Shown piece by piece: positions 63,322-64,000 of a stretch of 64,000 nucleotides of DNA. The stretch spans positions 1,550,001 through 1,614,000 of the forward strand of contig NZ_CP053939.1 of the NCBI RefSeq assembly GCF_013267835.1, read 5' to 3'. How positions within the stretch are numbered: position 1 is the first letter of the stretch; every line of letters starts with the position of its first letter. The translations under genes and the position numbers were made by a program. Below the pieces are notes generated by a model, which was given only the letters and a program-made list of their open reading frames with translations, was not told the origin of the DNA and made no database searches. The stretch is from Neisseria mucosa. GTDB taxonomy: Bacteria > Pseudomonadota > Gammaproteobacteria > Burkholderiales > Neisseriaceae.

Positions 63322-64000
63322 TTATCCAATACGGTGCAGGATAATTTCTAAGACAAATTTACTGCCTATATAGGCAAAAATCAGACTGACAAATCCGACA
63401 ATAGTCCAAACGGCAGCTTTTTTACCCCGCCATGCGGTCATGCTGTGTTTCAACAATAATGCGCCATAAATCAGCCACGACATAATACTGAAGATGGTTT
63501 TATGCGTGAAGGTCATGGGTTTGCCGAAAACAGCTTCTGCAAAAAACGTACCGCTGATAACGGAATAGGTCAATAAAATGAAACCTGCCCAAATACCTTG
63601 GAACATAAGTTTCTCCAAACTCAATAAAGGCGGCAAGAAGCTGACCAATGCGGAAAAACGGCGTTTGTGCAAATTACGGTTGATTAAAAGGATTAGGATG
63701 GCAAATAAGGTAACGATGCCAAACAATCCGTATGCGAGCAATGATGATGCAATGTGCGACAGCGGCAATAAGTCTACGATTTGACGGCCTGTGAAATCTC
63801 CCGGGAAAAGGAAACCCAGCAATAAGGTCAATGCGGCACAGGGATACAATAGGAGTTGCACACCGCGCAGACAATAAAAGAAGCTGCCCAAGCAGTACAT
63901 CATCAGCATCAGCCAGACTATCAGACTGAGCGAATAGCCGAAACCGGTAATCAATACCCTATCCTGCAATACCGGGAACATCAATGCTGCGCCATGTACC
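63322..64000 (-). CDS. CcsA/YpjD-type cytochrome c assembly membrane protein (partial)
   Basis: The reading frame runs to the window edge, so the N-terminus may lie outside. At least 226 residues with about seven hydrophobic helices (e.g. SLSLIVWLMLMMYCLGSFFY and AGFILLTYSVISGTFF). The fold and the C-terminal FTHKTIFSIMSWLIYGALLL are like YpjD/HemX/CcsA proteins, which take part in haem handling. The Trp-rich haem motif of true CcsA is not seen, which favours the YpjD group. Confidence 0.72.
   Translation of the reverse strand, partial: VHGAALMFPVLQDRVLITGFGYSLSLIVWLMLMMYCLGSFFYCLRGVQLLLYPCAALTLLLGFLFPGDFTGRQIVDLLPLSHIASSLLAYGLFGIVTLFAILILLINRNLHKRRFSALVSFLPPLLSLEKLMFQGIWAGFILLTYSVISGTFFAEAVFGKPMTFTHKTIFSIMSWLIYGALLLKHSMTAWRGKKAAVWTIVGFVSLIFAYIGSKFVLEIILHRIG

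Overview
The window is chromosomal DNA of a commensal Neisseria. Dozens of DNA uptake sequences (DUS) are scattered through it, nearly all of the AG-DUS dialect (AGGCCGTCTGAA) and very often as inverted pairs that form terminators. That dialect, the fetABCDE locus, comP/comEA, the nrrF sRNA beside birA-coaX and a Slam gene point to the N. subflava / N. flavescens group rather than to N. meningitidis or N. gonorrhoeae, which use AT-DUS. The species call is inference. A few AT-DUS and AG-mucDUS (AGGTCGTCTGAA) copies suggest imported DNA patches.

Layout. 0-11 kb: gyrB, an orphan HEAT-like gene, queA, biotin carboxyl carrier and carboxylase genes (accB, accC) with a small membrane-protein gene between them, catalase bracketed by two near-identical repeats, and groES-groEL with a heat-shock-type promoter. 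11.5-20.3 kb: the fet iron-siderophore locus (receptor, lipoprotein, two permeases, ATPase) with two passengers, a membrane acyltransferase/SGNH gene and an FmdE-like gene. 20.3-29 kb: avtA, a porin remnant, an omega-amidase-like gene, ruvC, an LpxL-type acyltransferase, a very AT-rich gap ending in a candidate structured RNA, a 3'-5' exonuclease, prmC and tldD.

29-34.4 kb: two tandemly duplicated DUF4189 genes, the Fur-regulated sRNA nrrF, a coiled-coil membrane protein, a birA-coaX fusion, hldC and a Pro-Arg-His tRNA cluster. 34.6-52.2 kb: folD, transporters, heptose and phospholipid genes (gmhB, nlaB-like), a small secreted protein and a Slam outer-membrane translocon, aroG, a TonB-dependent siderophore receptor, wrbA, yihY, a YejA-like binding protein, a small ArsR-type regulator and an exonuclease III of the NExo type. 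52.3-54.1 kb is accessory: a SUKH immunity-type gene, AG-mucDUS copies, nested inverted repeats and an unrecognised AT-rich Cys-rich gene. 54-64 kb: uvrB, comP (the DUS receptor pilin), comEA, a complete rRNA operon (16S-Ile-Ala-23S-5S) on the minus strand, and the edge of a CcsA/YpjD-type gene.

The parts fit together in several ways. ComP and ComEA are the machinery that reads and binds the DUS scattered through the window. fetABCDE and nrrF are both iron-responsive, each with a Fur-box-like sequence. BirA biotinylates AccB, which works with AccC. HldC and GmhB both serve ADP-heptose synthesis for lipooligosaccharide.
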